The position numbers were made by a program, and so were the translations under genes. From Shewanella sp. NFH-SH190041 (GTDB taxonomy: Bacteria; Pseudomonadota; Gammaproteobacteria; Enterobacterales; Shewanellaceae), in NCBI RefSeq assembly GCF_024363255.1, contig NZ_AP026070.1, forward strand, positions 2,790,001-2,854,000: a stretch of DNA of 64,000 nt, in the 5' to 3' direction. The notes beneath the pieces are model-generated. The model searched no databases, had not been told where the DNA came from, and was given only the letters and a program-made list of their open reading frames with translations. Below, one piece after another: positions 46,396 to 55,705 of the stretch. Numbering within the stretch: the first letter of the stretch is position 1; each line of letters starts with the position of its first letter.

Positions 46396-47946
46396 TTAGT
46401 TATTCGTATATAACTGGGCCTGCTTACGCCGCTCAGCCGCTTCACAATCACTGAGATCTTGCTCTTCTGCCAATTGTGCCATCTGGGCACAGGATGAAGA
46501 TAATGGACTGGCCGCAACCGGTGATAACTCCTCGAAATCCGCCTCGTCCTCTAAAGGATCCTTTCCTGATACTGCCACACGTCCAACCGGAATGCTTGTA
46601 GCCTCATCGACCTGAAATTGATGTTGCATACGCACTTTCTCCACCAGCCGATATGCCACCATCACGCCAGCACCCCCAAAAACCACAGAACCTAACGCCT
46701 GACCCACCAATACACCATGGGCGCCACCTAACAGGCCACCGACATACACAAAAGGAATGGTGCCTAGCAATGCCTTACCAACATTGAAAAAAGTAGAATA
46801 TTTTGCCTTACCCAAATTATTAAATGACGCATTGGCGACAAATAAAATGCCGTTAAAAATAAATGACACAGCAATAAACGTCAGAAAGAAGTGGGCAATA
46901 TCCGCACTCTTACCAGAAAGGTCAAACGCAGCGACTAGTGGTTGACGGCACATTAACAACAGCAGGGAGACCAAAAGTACATAGCCAATACAAAATTGAA
47001 TCGCTCGGGTCAACGTTTCCCGCACCCGACCAAATTCGCGGGCACCAAAGTTTTGACCGATAATCGGGCCGATGGCCCCAGACAGCGCGAAAATCATACC
47101 AAAAGCCACCGGGATCACCCGACCAACCACGGCCCAACCCGCCACATAAGCATCACCAAATTCAGCAATCGCGCGGGTCACCACACCATTACCGATAGGC
47201 GTGGCAATATTGGTCAACATAGCAGGCACGGCAATCGCCAACACAGGGCGTAAATCGGCTTTAAACCCCGGCCAGTCCAATCGCCCTAGCAATCGATGCT
47301 TGATAATAACCCCGCGACCGGCCACCAACATAACGGCCAAACGCGCTAACACGGATGCAACCGCCGCCCCTTCAATGCCCATGGCCAATAGGAAAATAAA
47401 GATGGGATCCAATACCGCATTAACGCCACCACCGGCTAAGGTCGATAACATGGATAATCTTGCATCACCCACCGCCCGCAACGCTGCCCCCAGCGCCATA
47501 GCCAAGCAGATAAAAGGCAGTGATGGCACCAAAATATACAGGTACTTTGCCGCTAAGGTTTTGGTCTCACCACTGGCTCCGACCCAATCCAGTAAGGTTG
47601 GAATATTCAGCGTCACGATGACAGACACCAATATCGCCACAACCACAGTCACCACCGCAGCGCTCATCAGCAAACGCTTGGCCGCCGCCATATCCCGCTG
47701 CCCAATGGCTCGAGATACAACTGCGCCCAGGGCTATCGAAAGCCCGATGCCAATCGAAGTGGTAAAAAATGAAATCGTTCCGGCATAGCCAACCGCCGCC
47801 GCCAATTCCTGGTGCCCTAGCAGGCTGAGAAAAAACATATCCAGCAAATCCACCACAAACAGGGCTGAAATCCCCACCGCAGAGGTGGAGCTCATCACCC
47901 ATATATGGCGCATAATACTGCCGGTTACAAACTTGGCTTGTGCCAT
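46396..47946 (-). CDS. MATE-family efflux transporter
   Basis: A 516-residue membrane protein with twelve predicted helices in two MATE repeats (FVVDLLDMFFLSLLGHQELAAAVG; later GPIIGQNFGAREFGRVRETL). MATE proteins expel cationic compounds using sodium or proton gradients. About 60 hydrophilic residues follow the last helix, longer than usual. It starts 20 bases after the channel gene on the same strand and is probably cotranscribed. Confidence 0.92.
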   Translation of the reverse strand: MAQAKFVTGSIMRHIWVMSSTSAVGISALFVVDLLDMFFLSLLGHQELAAAVGYAGTISFFTTSIGIGLSIALGAVVSRAIGQRDMAAAKRLLMSAAVVTVVVAILVSVIVTLNIPTLLDWVGASGETKTLAAKYLYILVPSLPFICLAMALGAALRAVGDARLSMLSTLAGGGVNAVLDPIFIFLLAMGIEGAAVASVLARLAVMLVAGRGVIIKHRLLGRLDWPGFKADLRPVLAIAVPAMLTNIATPIGNGVVTRAIAEFGDAYVAGWAVVGRVIPVAFGMIFALSGAIGPIIGQNFGAREFGRVRETLTRAIQFCIGYVLLVSLLLLMCRQPLVAAFDLSGKSADIAHFFLTFIAVSFIFNGILFVANASFNNLGKAKYSTFFNVGKALLGTIPFVYVGGLLGGAHGVLVGQALGSVVFGGAGVMVAYRLVEKVRMQHQFQVDEATSIPVGRVAVSGKDPLEDEADFEELSPVAASPLSSSCAQMAQLAEEQDLSDCEAAERRKQAQLYTNN

Positions 47947-47966
47947 AACACTCCCGTTTCGATCGG

Positions 47967-48800
47967 TTAAATATCTTCCGGCAACTCACTGCCACAACGA
48001 TTACAGTAATGCGCCTCGGGATCGTGACCCGTTTTCAAACAATTAGGACAACGACGCAGATCCCGGCGGTGACCTATTTGCTGAGAGATTTCCGCCGTCA
48101 CAATCCCACTAGGGATGGCAATAATGGAATAACCCAATAACATGGTAAAGGATGCTATCCCCTGGCCTAATGCGGTTTTCGGGGTAATATCGCCATAGCC
48201 GACGGTCGTAATCGTGACAATCGTCCAGTAAATGGATTTCGGGATAGAACTAAAGCCATTAGCCGGTCCTTCAACAGCGTACATAATGGCGCTCAGTACC
48301 ATAATCAACAGACTGATAGAGAAAAAGAACACAAAAATTTTACGACTGCTTAGCATCATTGCTCGCAGTAACATATTGCCTTCGCTGAGATAACGGATAA
48401 GTTTCAGCACGCGGAAAATTCTGAATAGCCGCAACACCCGGATCACCATGGTCATATTGGCACCAGGGAACAACAATTCGAGATAACTAGGCAAAATAGA
48501 TAACAGATCCACCACGCCATAAAAGCTGAGCATATATTTCAGCGGCCGAGCGGAACAGTAAAGCCGCAGGATATATTCCACAGTAAATAGAATGGTAAAG
48601 CCCCATTCCAGCTTTAACATCAGGGTGCCATACTGCGCTTGCATGCTGTCAACAGTCTGCAGCAAAATCAGAGCAACACTCATAATAATGCTGATAATCA
48701 GCACCATATCGAAATATCTGCCAGCCGGGGTATCGGTACCAAAAATAACACTTCGAAGTTTGGCGCGCAGCGCGGAATCGCGGGCGGGGTCGGGACGCAT
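47967..48800 (-). CDS. Voltage-gated potassium channel with C-terminal zinc ribbon
   Basis: A 277-residue six-helix channel subunit. The S4 voltage sensor RVLRLFRIFRVLKLIR has regularly spaced Arg and Lys, and the selectivity filter is TVGYGD. After S6 the protein ends in a four-Cys ribbon (CPNC ... CNRC, about 250-272) instead of the RCK domain found in Kch. It forms an operon with the MATE gene. The zinc ribbon may aid assembly or sense metal; that is inference. Confidence 0.9.
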   Translation of the reverse strand: MRPDPARDSALRAKLRSVIFGTDTPAGRYFDMVLIISIIMSVALILLQTVDSMQAQYGTLMLKLEWGFTILFTVEYILRLYCSARPLKYMLSFYGVVDLLSILPSYLELLFPGANMTMVIRVLRLFRIFRVLKLIRYLSEGNMLLRAMMLSSRKIFVFFFSISLLIMVLSAIMYAVEGPANGFSSIPKSIYWTIVTITTVGYGDITPKTALGQGIASFTMLLGYSIIAIPSGIVTAEISQQIGHRRDLRRCPNCLKTGHDPEAHYCNRCGSELPEDI

Positions 48801-48999
48801 AATATCTTCCTGCCAGGCTCAGGCTTACAGCAATTACCGCCTGAGGTGAAAATTGCGCATACTCTTGCATTGACAGCAAAAAATCTCAAGCATTGCGCAT
48901 AGTTTTACACAAAGCCGATATTGTGCTGTAACCATGGCGGGACGACATCATACAAATCGGGTATGATTTATCCTTTGATTCATTCAGTTATATTGCTAG
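48801..48999. other. Spacer between the channel gene and repeat copy 2
   Basis: About 200 bases that should hold the channel operon promoter (minus strand). No confident boxes are seen by eye. Confidence 0.3.
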
Positions 49000-49204
49000 G
49001 GGCTGTTGACCTTTCAAGTTTGTTTTTGCAGTAATTTTGGGGTTCTTTATACAAGGCAGAGGCTTTGCTGAGTCATTGCGCTAGCTGATAAAAAGAAGCA
49101 TCAAACGCAGCCCGAAGGGGTCGGCCAAAAGCGCTTTACGCTTTGTTGAGTGGTTAAAACGCTTTTATCCCGAATAAAATTCAACCATAAAAGATCAACA
49201 GACC
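49000..49204. mobile_element. MITE-like repeat, copy 2 (205 bp)
   Basis: Related to copy 1 at 42106-42367 from end to end, with a central deletion of about 43 bp relative to it. The ends are GGGCTGTTGACCTTTC and AAAAGATCAACAGACC, flanked by CTAG (48996-48999) and TTAG (49205-49208), both of YTAR form. The internal arms AAAAGCGCTTTA and TAAAACGCTTTT remain. No coding capacity. Its right end reaches into the start region of the L,D-transpeptidase gene. Confidence 0.83.
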
Positions 49205-49698
49205 TTAGGAGCCCACCGCTTTTGCCATTTGTTCTGCTTGTATTGCTTACATTATTCAGTCTTAACTCTGCTGCCATGGCTGATTTAGTGGTAGTCGATA
49301 AGTCTGCTCGCACCATGACGCTGTATCAACAAAATACCGTGCTGGCCAGCTACCAAATAGCCTTAGGGGATACCCCTGTCGGCCATAAGCTGCAAGAAGG
49401 GGATCAGCGTACCCCACAAGGGCGTTATCTGCTTGATTATAAAAAACTGGACAGCGCCTACTACCGCGCCATTCATATCTCTTATCCAAATCAAGCTGAC
49501 AGGCTGCGAGCTCAGGCACTTGGCGTATCCCCTGGGGGACAGATTATGATCCACGGGCAAAATCCCAATTCATCTCTCCCCCCCAAGGAGCAACAACAAT
49601 ATAACTGGACCAATGGCTGCATTGCCGTTACCAATGCAGAAATGGATGAAATCTGGCCACTTATTTCCCCAGGTACACCAATTGAAATTTGGCCCTAA
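49150..49698 (+). CDS. L,D-transpeptidase (YkuD domain) with a repeat-derived 5' end
   Basis: A 182-residue frame. The YkuD domain (about 45-182) has LVVVDKSARTMTLYQQ, the HG of IMIHGQNP and the nucleophile Cys in TNGCIAV. A signal sequence (LLPFVLLVLLTLF ... SAAMA) precedes it. The first 20 or so codons, including the GTG at 49150, lie within repeat copy 2; no ATG exists between the repeat and the signal sequence. An alternative is TTG at 49222 with AGGAG at 49207-49211, formed at the repeat junction, which would give a normal signal peptide. Such enzymes make 3-3 peptidoglycan crosslinks or attach proteins. Expression after the insertion is uncertain. Confidence 0.75.
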   Translation: MVKTLLSRIKFNHKRSTDLRSPPLLPFVLLVLLTLFSLNSAAMADLVVVDKSARTMTLYQQNTVLASYQIALGDTPVGHKLQEGDQRTPQGRYLLDYKKLDSAYYRAIHISYPNQADRLRAQALGVSPGGQIMIHGQNPNSSLPPKEQQQYNWTNGCIAVTNAEMDEIWPLISPGTPIEIWP

Positions 49699-49731
49699 GC
49701 TATCCCCAGATATGACCTAATAGGATCCCCG

Positions 49732-50301
49732 ATGGATTATCACACTTTGATGCAAAGCTGGGCGGATTTTTCCGCTCAAATACAAACAATGATCAGCGAG
49801 CTGGGACTGACTGAGCTGCATTGTGATCACGCTGCTTTACGGGTTAATGACCTGGCACAAGCCGAAGCCCTTAAACAGGCATTCAGCCAGCAGGGACAAC
49901 TGATCTCCGATAACCAAATTAACGGACGTAGTATCTGCATTTTCAAACTTGACCAGCCACTACCACTCGGCACGCTAAGGGTAAATTGTATTGAATTACC
50001 TTTTCCCTCAGACAAGCACTACCCGACACCTGGCTGGGAACATATTGAGCTGGTCGTCCCCACCCGAGCTAACATGCCTACCGCCTTGAACTGTGAGGCA
50101 TTGCTTGAACAGATAAAGGAACAATTTCCGCAGTTGATCCCTGTTTTAGCTGGTGAAACTGGTTATAAAATCAAACTCAGCTCCCCTGCTAGCGAGCATG
50201 AACGTCTTGCTAACCCCACTGTGGCACTGAAAAAAGATGGGCTGTGCATCAAACTTCATCCCCATGGGATTGAAGCGGTAATCGCCAGTGAACGCTCTTA
50301 A
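49732..50301 (+). CDS. yecM: VOC-like protein YecM
   Basis: A 189-residue protein matching E. coli YecM (188): DHAALRVNDLAQAEALKQAF, INGRSICIFKLDQPL, GWEHIELVVP, SSPASEHERLANPT and a C-terminal IKLHPHGIEAVIASE. The fold is vicinal-oxygen-chelate-like with probable metal ligands (His, Glu); the reaction is unknown. It follows the transpeptidase gene by 33 bases. Confidence 0.9.
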   Translation: MDYHTLMQSWADFSAQIQTMISELGLTELHCDHAALRVNDLAQAEALKQAFSQQGQLISDNQINGRSICIFKLDQPLPLGTLRVNCIELPFPSDKHYPTPGWEHIELVVPTRANMPTALNCEALLEQIKEQFPQLIPVLAGETGYKIKLSSPASEHERLANPTVALKKDGLCIKLHPHGIEAVIASERS

Positions 50302-50365
50302 GCATCATTAGGACAATAATCAGTCCACCCCATGTCAGACGATTACAAATACAAGGTCATTCGCC

Positions 50366-51019
50366 ATGACATCAACCCCTGACATTCAACGTGGCAATCA
50401 CGCAGTCGAGCAAGCAGTTCAACTGCCATTTTCACAGGCCTGTGAAAATAACAAAATGCCGATTTGGCAACAGCTTGCCCCGTTATTTAAGTCCAGAAAA
50501 CAGATCTTAGAAATCGGCAGTGGTAGCGGTCAGCATGCCACCTTTTTTGCCCCACAATTACCTCATTGCCAGTGGCAATGCACTGAGCGTCCACAGTTCT
50601 TAAATGGACTACAGGCAAGGCTAGAACAGGAAGATGTGGCGAATATCCCCGACGCCGTGCCGCTGGATGTACTGACGCCGCCACTATGTCCACCTTGTCA
50701 ATGTGATGCTATTTTTACCGCCAACACCCTGCATATTATGTCTCCTGCCGCCGTTAAAGCTTGTTTTGCACTAGCGGGGAAATGGCTGCCTCTGGGTGGT
50801 TTGATGGTTATTTATGGCCCGGTTAATCGCCAAGGACGCTTTACCTCGGCATCGAATAAAGCCTTTGATCAACGGATCCGAGCCAGAGATAGCCAAAGCG
50901 GGATCCGCGATATCGCTTGGTTGACAGCACTGGCTGGCGAGGTTGGATTAACGCTGCAGCAAGACCTGACAATGCCTGCTAATAACTGTTTGCTGGTCAT
51001 GGAAAAAACCTCTGCTTAA
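50366..51019 (+). CDS. DUF938 SAM-dependent methyltransferase
   Basis: A 217-residue class I methyltransferase. The SAM-binding motif ILEIGSGSGQHATFFA is near 47-62, followed by WQCTERPQFL and FTANTLHIMSP. The family (animal METTL26 relatives) has no defined substrate. It sits between yecM and yeaD on the same strand. Confidence 0.88.
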   Translation: MTSTPDIQRGNHAVEQAVQLPFSQACENNKMPIWQQLAPLFKSRKQILEIGSGSGQHATFFAPQLPHCQWQCTERPQFLNGLQARLEQEDVANIPDAVPLDVLTPPLCPPCQCDAIFTANTLHIMSPAAVKACFALAGKWLPLGGLMVIYGPVNRQGRFTSASNKAFDQRIRARDSQSGIRDIAWLTALAGEVGLTLQQDLTMPANNCLLVMEKTSA

Positions 51020-51090
51020 CAGGCGCGACACCCAAAGGAAAAACCGCTATGCTGACGGCCTATTTCAGGGACTTTTTCTAAGGCACTACC

Positions 51091-51939
51091 ATGGCTTATG
51101 TTACGACTCACAAGCACCCTAACGGTCTGGATTATGTTGATATCGACACCCCTTTGTGTCACGCCAGGATTTTTTTACAGGGCGCACAAATCGTTGAGTT
51201 TCAACCCAAGGGGCAACCACCACTGCTATGGTGCTCAACTGAAAATGACTACCAACCGGGCCAAGGGATCCGTGGCGGCGTGCCCATCTGCTGGCCTTGG
51301 TTCGGTCAAAGTGAACAAGCTGATTTTCCCCAACATGGTTTTGCCCGTAATCGGATCTGGCAATTAGACAGTGTGGATGTAGATAGTGAATTAGTGCGGT
51401 TACGGTTTAGCTTGCCCCGCTCTGAGCATGACAATAAATTCTGGCCCCACCACAGCAGCCTAAGTGTCGAGTTTACACTGGGGCAAAGTCTAAAAATTGA
51501 TCTTATCAATGAAAACTTATCTGATAACAGCATTAAGCTGACCCAGGCATTGCACACTTATCTGCCTATTGGTGATATTCATCGCCTGAAAGCCACTGGC
51601 TTTGCGGCATCGCAATATATTGAATTTGGTGAGGGACCTGTTAAACAGCAGGAAGATGCGGTCAGTTTTACCCAAGAAACCGACCGAGTTTATACCCGCT
51701 TAAGCCCTGTGCAACAATTACATACTCCTGACGGTATCATTTGTGTCAGTCGGCAACATAGCCGCTCTGCTGTGTTGTGGAATCCCTGGATCGACAAATC
51801 CAAGCGTTTGAGCTGTTTCCACGATGAGGATTACCTCACCATGGTCTGCCTAGAAGCTGCCAACGTACTGGAAGATAGAGTCATTTTACCTGCTGGCGCC
51901 AGTCACACCCTGAGCACAGAAATCAGTTGGGCCGATTAA
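51091..51939 (+). CDS. yeaD: D-hexose-6-phosphate mutarotase YeaD
   Basis: A 282-residue beta-sandwich epimerase of the galactose mutarotase fold. Motifs: GGVPICWPWFG, FPQHGFARNRIW (His), LTQALHTYLPIGD (His) and VLWNPW. It interconverts the anomers of glucose 6-phosphate and similar sugars. Last of three plus-strand genes; convergent with the SDR gene. Confidence 0.92.
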   Translation: MAYVTTHKHPNGLDYVDIDTPLCHARIFLQGAQIVEFQPKGQPPLLWCSTENDYQPGQGIRGGVPICWPWFGQSEQADFPQHGFARNRIWQLDSVDVDSELVRLRFSLPRSEHDNKFWPHHSSLSVEFTLGQSLKIDLINENLSDNSIKLTQALHTYLPIGDIHRLKATGFAASQYIEFGEGPVKQQEDAVSFTQETDRVYTRLSPVQQLHTPDGIICVSRQHSRSAVLWNPWIDKSKRLSCFHDEDYLTMVCLEAANVLEDRVILPAGASHTLSTEISWAD

Positions 51940-51947
51940 ACTGCTTT

Positions 51948-52697
51948 TCACCCTGGCCAGACACTCTGCTCTGCGCCACCATCTAACTCTAACACCTTGC
52001 CGGTGATCCAGTTTCCTGACTCTCCGGCAAGATATAACACCGCACTGGCAATATCATCGGTATTCCCCAACCGAGCCAAAGGGGTATTTCGTGCCATCGT
52101 CTCAAGTAGCCCCTCTGGTGCGGCTCGTTTCAACGCATCAGTCATCACAGGTCCTGGTGCCACGGCATTGACTCTAATATGAGGAGCCAACTCCGCTGCC
52201 AGTAATTTAGTCAGTTGCGTTAAAGCCGCTTTGGCTGTTCCATAAGCCGTAAAACCTGGCTGACTGTAACGCGCAGCAGCTGAAGTGATATTAATAATCA
52301 CCCCATTTCGCATATGGGGCGCGCATAACTGAATCAATGCGTAAGCCGAGGTGACATTAAACTCAAAGATCCGAGTAAATGCCTCTGCAGATAAGGTCAT
52401 CGCATTATTAGGCCCGCCACCACCGGCATTATTCACCAACACATCTAATCGCCCGAAATGGGTCAAAGTCCGATCCAGTAACACCTGCCGTGCTTGACTG
52501 TCCATTACATCACAACTTACAGCCAATGCCTGATAGCCAGATTGTCGCATTTCTGCAACCATGGCATCCAATGGTTCACTTTGCCTTGCCGCACAAACGA
52601 CTCGATAGCCAGTAGCGGCTAACTTCAAGGCAATCGCCCGCCCAATACCTTTGCTGGCGCCTGTCACAATCGCAACAGCTTGAGTTTCTGCAGACAT
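51948..52697 (-). CDS. Short-chain dehydrogenase/reductase (FabG-like)
   Basis: A 249-residue NAD(P)-dependent oxidoreductase. Cofactor motif TGASKGIG at about 14-21, NNAGGGG, catalytic Ser, Tyr and Lys in ITSAAA and YGTAKAAL, and a C-terminal ITGKVLELDGG. The frame opens 24 codons earlier; AAGGAG seven bases before the ATG at 52695-52697 fixes the start. The substrate is unknown (hydroxysteroid or acyl types are nearest in pattern). Confidence 0.88.
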   Translation of the reverse strand: MSAETQAVAIVTGASKGIGRAIALKLAATGYRVVCAARQSEPLDAMVAEMRQSGYQALAVSCDVMDSQARQVLLDRTLTHFGRLDVLVNNAGGGGPNNAMTLSAEAFTRIFEFNVTSAYALIQLCAPHMRNGVIINITSAAARYSQPGFTAYGTAKAALTQLTKLLAAELAPHIRVNAVAPGPVMTDALKRAAPEGLLETMARNTPLARLGNTDDIASAVLYLAGESGNWITGKVLELDGGAEQSVWPG

Positions 52698-52811
52698 AGA
52701 TGTGCTCCTTACAGCTTGACTCCAGTTACTGTAAACATGGGTAAAGTGAGCTTGCGAGACAACCTGCAAAAAGACTACCTTTAACCATCAATTACATTGC
52801 CAATCAGATAG

Positions 52812-52842
52812 AAAAAAAGAGGCCATTTAGGCCTCTTTTTAT
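52812..52842 (-). terminator. Intrinsic terminator of the lipase gene
   Basis: On the minus strand: stem AAAAAGAGGCC/GGCCTCTTTTT with a 5-base loop and extra T; about 50 bases past the lipase stop codon. Confidence 0.87.
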
Positions 52843-52893
52843 TTCGCACAAATATTGTCAGCGTTTATACATCAGTAATATTGTCACTCTGCT

Positions 52894-55443
52894 CTACTGA
52901 GCACATGCTTTCACCACGCCAGCATCTTTCACCATCACGGTCGCCTGGCCAGCTGCTGCAGAGCTAGAGAAATAACTGACCTCAAACTGCATCTCAGCTG
53001 TCGCTTTGAGCTCATCGGCTGTCGGCTGCCCCCCACTGATACTGGGGCTAACAATGGAACTATGGTGTCCTTTAGTAAAACGCACCGCTCCAGAGCCAAC
53101 CTTAGTGCCATCAACACATCCCAGCCCCAACGCTGAAATTAAAGGCTCAGTGCCCGATAGCGGGAACCCTGCCACTTGGTTAGGCAACACCTGATCAGGC
53201 TTGTTAGTATCAGTACCATCACCAACTACCTCAATCAAATGCACTGGGGTCTGAGTGGCTGTTAACATACTGGCTTGATTGATAGGATCGGCACTATCAA
53301 TCGCCGTTTGTACTGCAAAAGCAAATCCAGGCACAAAAGCTTGATACACAGTCTGAACCAAAGCGGCATACTCAGGAGTTCCGGGTTCTAACCCCGCCGT
53401 ATTGGCATTATCCACCAAGAGCTGGAATTCTGGCGTAGCAACAATGGTATCAAACAACACAGGGCCAAAAGTTGCGGAGCCAGCAAATGCCCCCGCTAAC
53501 CCCCCCGCAGGTGCAACCAATGAGGCGGCCTGAGTTGCATAAGCATTGGGGAGCGGCGAGCCATCAGCTGGATTTTTCAGCCCAGTGTTGGCATATGTCG
53601 CTAAGCTGGTATTCACGATGGCGCCAAGACTCAAGCCTTGAGAGCTGATTTTAGTGACATCAATAATCTGCGGCTGACCGGCCTGAGCCAATTGCATCGC
53701 TAACCCGGTAAAAGTCAGACGCACCGCTAAATGATCAGAAATCGCCTGACGGAAATTATCTCGTACCGTCAAGGTTGAAGCGACATTTACAAAGACTAAA
53801 GGATCACCATTTTTAAAGGCATTGGGTTGGCCGATAACGGCACCATATTCAGGTGATGTTGCCGTCACTTCGTACTCACCATCCGCATTTAAATCAAATG
53901 ACCGACTACCGTGCAGTGGCATATCCATAGCAATAGTCGCGACCCCTTGCGCGGCATAGGCACCAATATAAGACAATGCCATTTCCTTACCGCCCCCTAA
54001 ACCATGCAGTGCCATCACCGCTGGCCAGCCATTGGTGGGTGCCACAAACTCTTTGCCTTGGGCTTCAACAAATGTTTTTAATCGTGCGGCATTAGGCAGT
54101 GCCACCAGCACATCGACAGTCTCATAGTTCTTAATCTTTACAATAGGATTAAATTTCGTCAGATGCTTAGTTGGATCAGCGGGTTGGCCATTATCCAACA
54201 CCCAGCTAAAGCCAGCCATTTTAGCCGGATTTGCTAACGCTTCGGTGGGGTTAAGCCCATGGGCAACTGCCTGCTCAGCAAATTTAGTTTGGCTCAAGGT
54301 GCCAGCGCTTAGCGCCAGCAGTACAGATACCGGACTGTCACCCAGTGCCTGCCAATGACCATTAACGAGCGGAATTGGCTTACCATCAACCAAAACCAAA
54401 TTTCCTTGCTCATCACGCTGGAAACAGGCCGTGCTGCTGCAATCACCATAAACAGGCAATTTAATTTTAGCGATATGCATATCCGCCAAACTAGCCACAA
54501 CATAGGCATCACCATGGGTTTCAGGCGTCATCCCGGCCATCTGCGCAGCAGTAATACCCAGCGGCTGTAATGGCAGTCCACCTGCACTTGGAATAAGCTG
54601 CGGAGCATAAGGATTCATCGGCTTACTGTTATCTACCATCAACAGCTTGTTGGTTTCATATACATCCGGAATTGACTGCGTGGTGAAAATCGCGGAATAG
54701 CTGATGGACTCTTTATCCACCCCATGGGCAGAAGCCACCCCTTTTTCATAGCTGTTCACCAGTGTCTGCAGTGCCAGCTGATCTGGGGTTTCTAACGGAT
54801 GAGTCGTAATATCCAGTTTAAGCAGTGCGTAAGTGGATGACGGGGATATGGCTCGGCCTTCTGAGTCCTGAATTAGATTGGTGGTTAGATAGATATAGGA
54901 CTGATTCTGCTTAAGCGGTTTCAAGGGCACAATCACAATATTGTTACCCGAAGCCTGGCTGATAAAGTCCACGCCGTAGGTTAACTCAGCACCAACCTTA
55001 CACGCTGATACAGAGGCCTTATCAGCACAGGTAGGATCTGTAGAAAGAGCACCACCGACCGTGGCCTCAAACATTCGCACGGCACCTGGTTGGGCAACGG
55101 AGGCCGCGCTGAGTGTTAGCGCCCCGCCTTCGTGATAATTCGCCGGTTCCATCTCTATGCTAATAGGCGATGTGGTCGACCAACCATCAAGCGCACCAAG
55201 CGCGAGTGAAGGATTGGTATAATCCCCAGACTCCTCACCGGGGATATTCAAGGTACCATCTGTAGTACCACTAAATAGCAGATCATTGGGCAACGGCATT
55301 TTGCCGTTGGCCGGGTCAAAAACGATATGGGACTCGGGGATTAGCGGGACGGTATCTTCTTTGATCTCGTCATATGTATCTCCGCCACATCCTGTCAGCC
55401 CAATTGCAGAGGCGATGGCTACACCCAGAAAGAGTCGTTTCAT
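52894..55443 (-). CDS. volA: VolA/Pla-1-type surface lipase lipoprotein
   Basis: An 849-residue lipoprotein with lipobox LTGC (Cys 19) followed by Gly-Gly, which favours the outer membrane. It has the Pla-1/cef lipase layout: an N-terminal domain (FDPANGKMPLPNDLLF), a hydrolase core with ALHGLGGGKEMAL near 480 and the nucleophile elbow GLSLGA near residue 604, and a His near the end (TKGHHSS). Vibrio VolA is a surface-exposed lysophospholipase that frees fatty acids from lecithin for growth; the same role is inferred. Two disulfide-ready Cys pairs are seen (TCADKASVSAC; CSSTAC). Confidence 0.87.
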   Translation of the reverse strand: MKRLFLGVAIASAIGLTGCGGDTYDEIKEDTVPLIPESHIVFDPANGKMPLPNDLLFSGTTDGTLNIPGEESGDYTNPSLALGALDGWSTTSPISIEMEPANYHEGGALTLSAASVAQPGAVRMFEATVGGALSTDPTCADKASVSACKVGAELTYGVDFISQASGNNIVIVPLKPLKQNQSYIYLTTNLIQDSEGRAISPSSTYALLKLDITTHPLETPDQLALQTLVNSYEKGVASAHGVDKESISYSAIFTTQSIPDVYETNKLLMVDNSKPMNPYAPQLIPSAGGLPLQPLGITAAQMAGMTPETHGDAYVVASLADMHIAKIKLPVYGDCSSTACFQRDEQGNLVLVDGKPIPLVNGHWQALGDSPVSVLLALSAGTLSQTKFAEQAVAHGLNPTEALANPAKMAGFSWVLDNGQPADPTKHLTKFNPIVKIKNYETVDVLVALPNAARLKTFVEAQGKEFVAPTNGWPAVMALHGLGGGKEMALSYIGAYAAQGVATIAMDMPLHGSRSFDLNADGEYEVTATSPEYGAVIGQPNAFKNGDPLVFVNVASTLTVRDNFRQAISDHLAVRLTFTGLAMQLAQAGQPQIIDVTKISSQGLSLGAIVNTSLATYANTGLKNPADGSPLPNAYATQAASLVAPAGGLAGAFAGSATFGPVLFDTIVATPEFQLLVDNANTAGLEPGTPEYAALVQTVYQAFVPGFAFAVQTAIDSADPINQASMLTATQTPVHLIEVVGDGTDTNKPDQVLPNQVAGFPLSGTEPLISALGLGCVDGTKVGSGAVRFTKGHHSSIVSPSISGGQPTADELKATAEMQFEVSYFSSSAAAGQATVMVKDAGVVKACAQ

Positions 55444-55705
55444 GGTTTTACCCCAAATCCTGTTGTAATAATTTTGTTTTCCCCAAGAAATTGGTCACAA
55501 TGGCATCCAAGTGTGACCAAATAGAGCCGTATTAAGCCCGTGGTTAACATCAAAGTTAACGTAAAAATATACGCTTAGCTACATTTTTATTACATACCAG
55601 TAAAGCATATTTAATGGCCATTTGTTCATCTGTTTAAAACACGTCTACCGCTGTGTAAAAGATGCTTGATATCAAGGCATTTTCATTAAAAGGAAGTTGT
55701 TACCT

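Noticed and set aside
47201..47788. 195-codon plus-strand frame opposite the MATE gene
   Set aside because: Shadow of a hydrophobic membrane protein gene read on the other strand; composition is low-complexity Asn/Thr/Ala.
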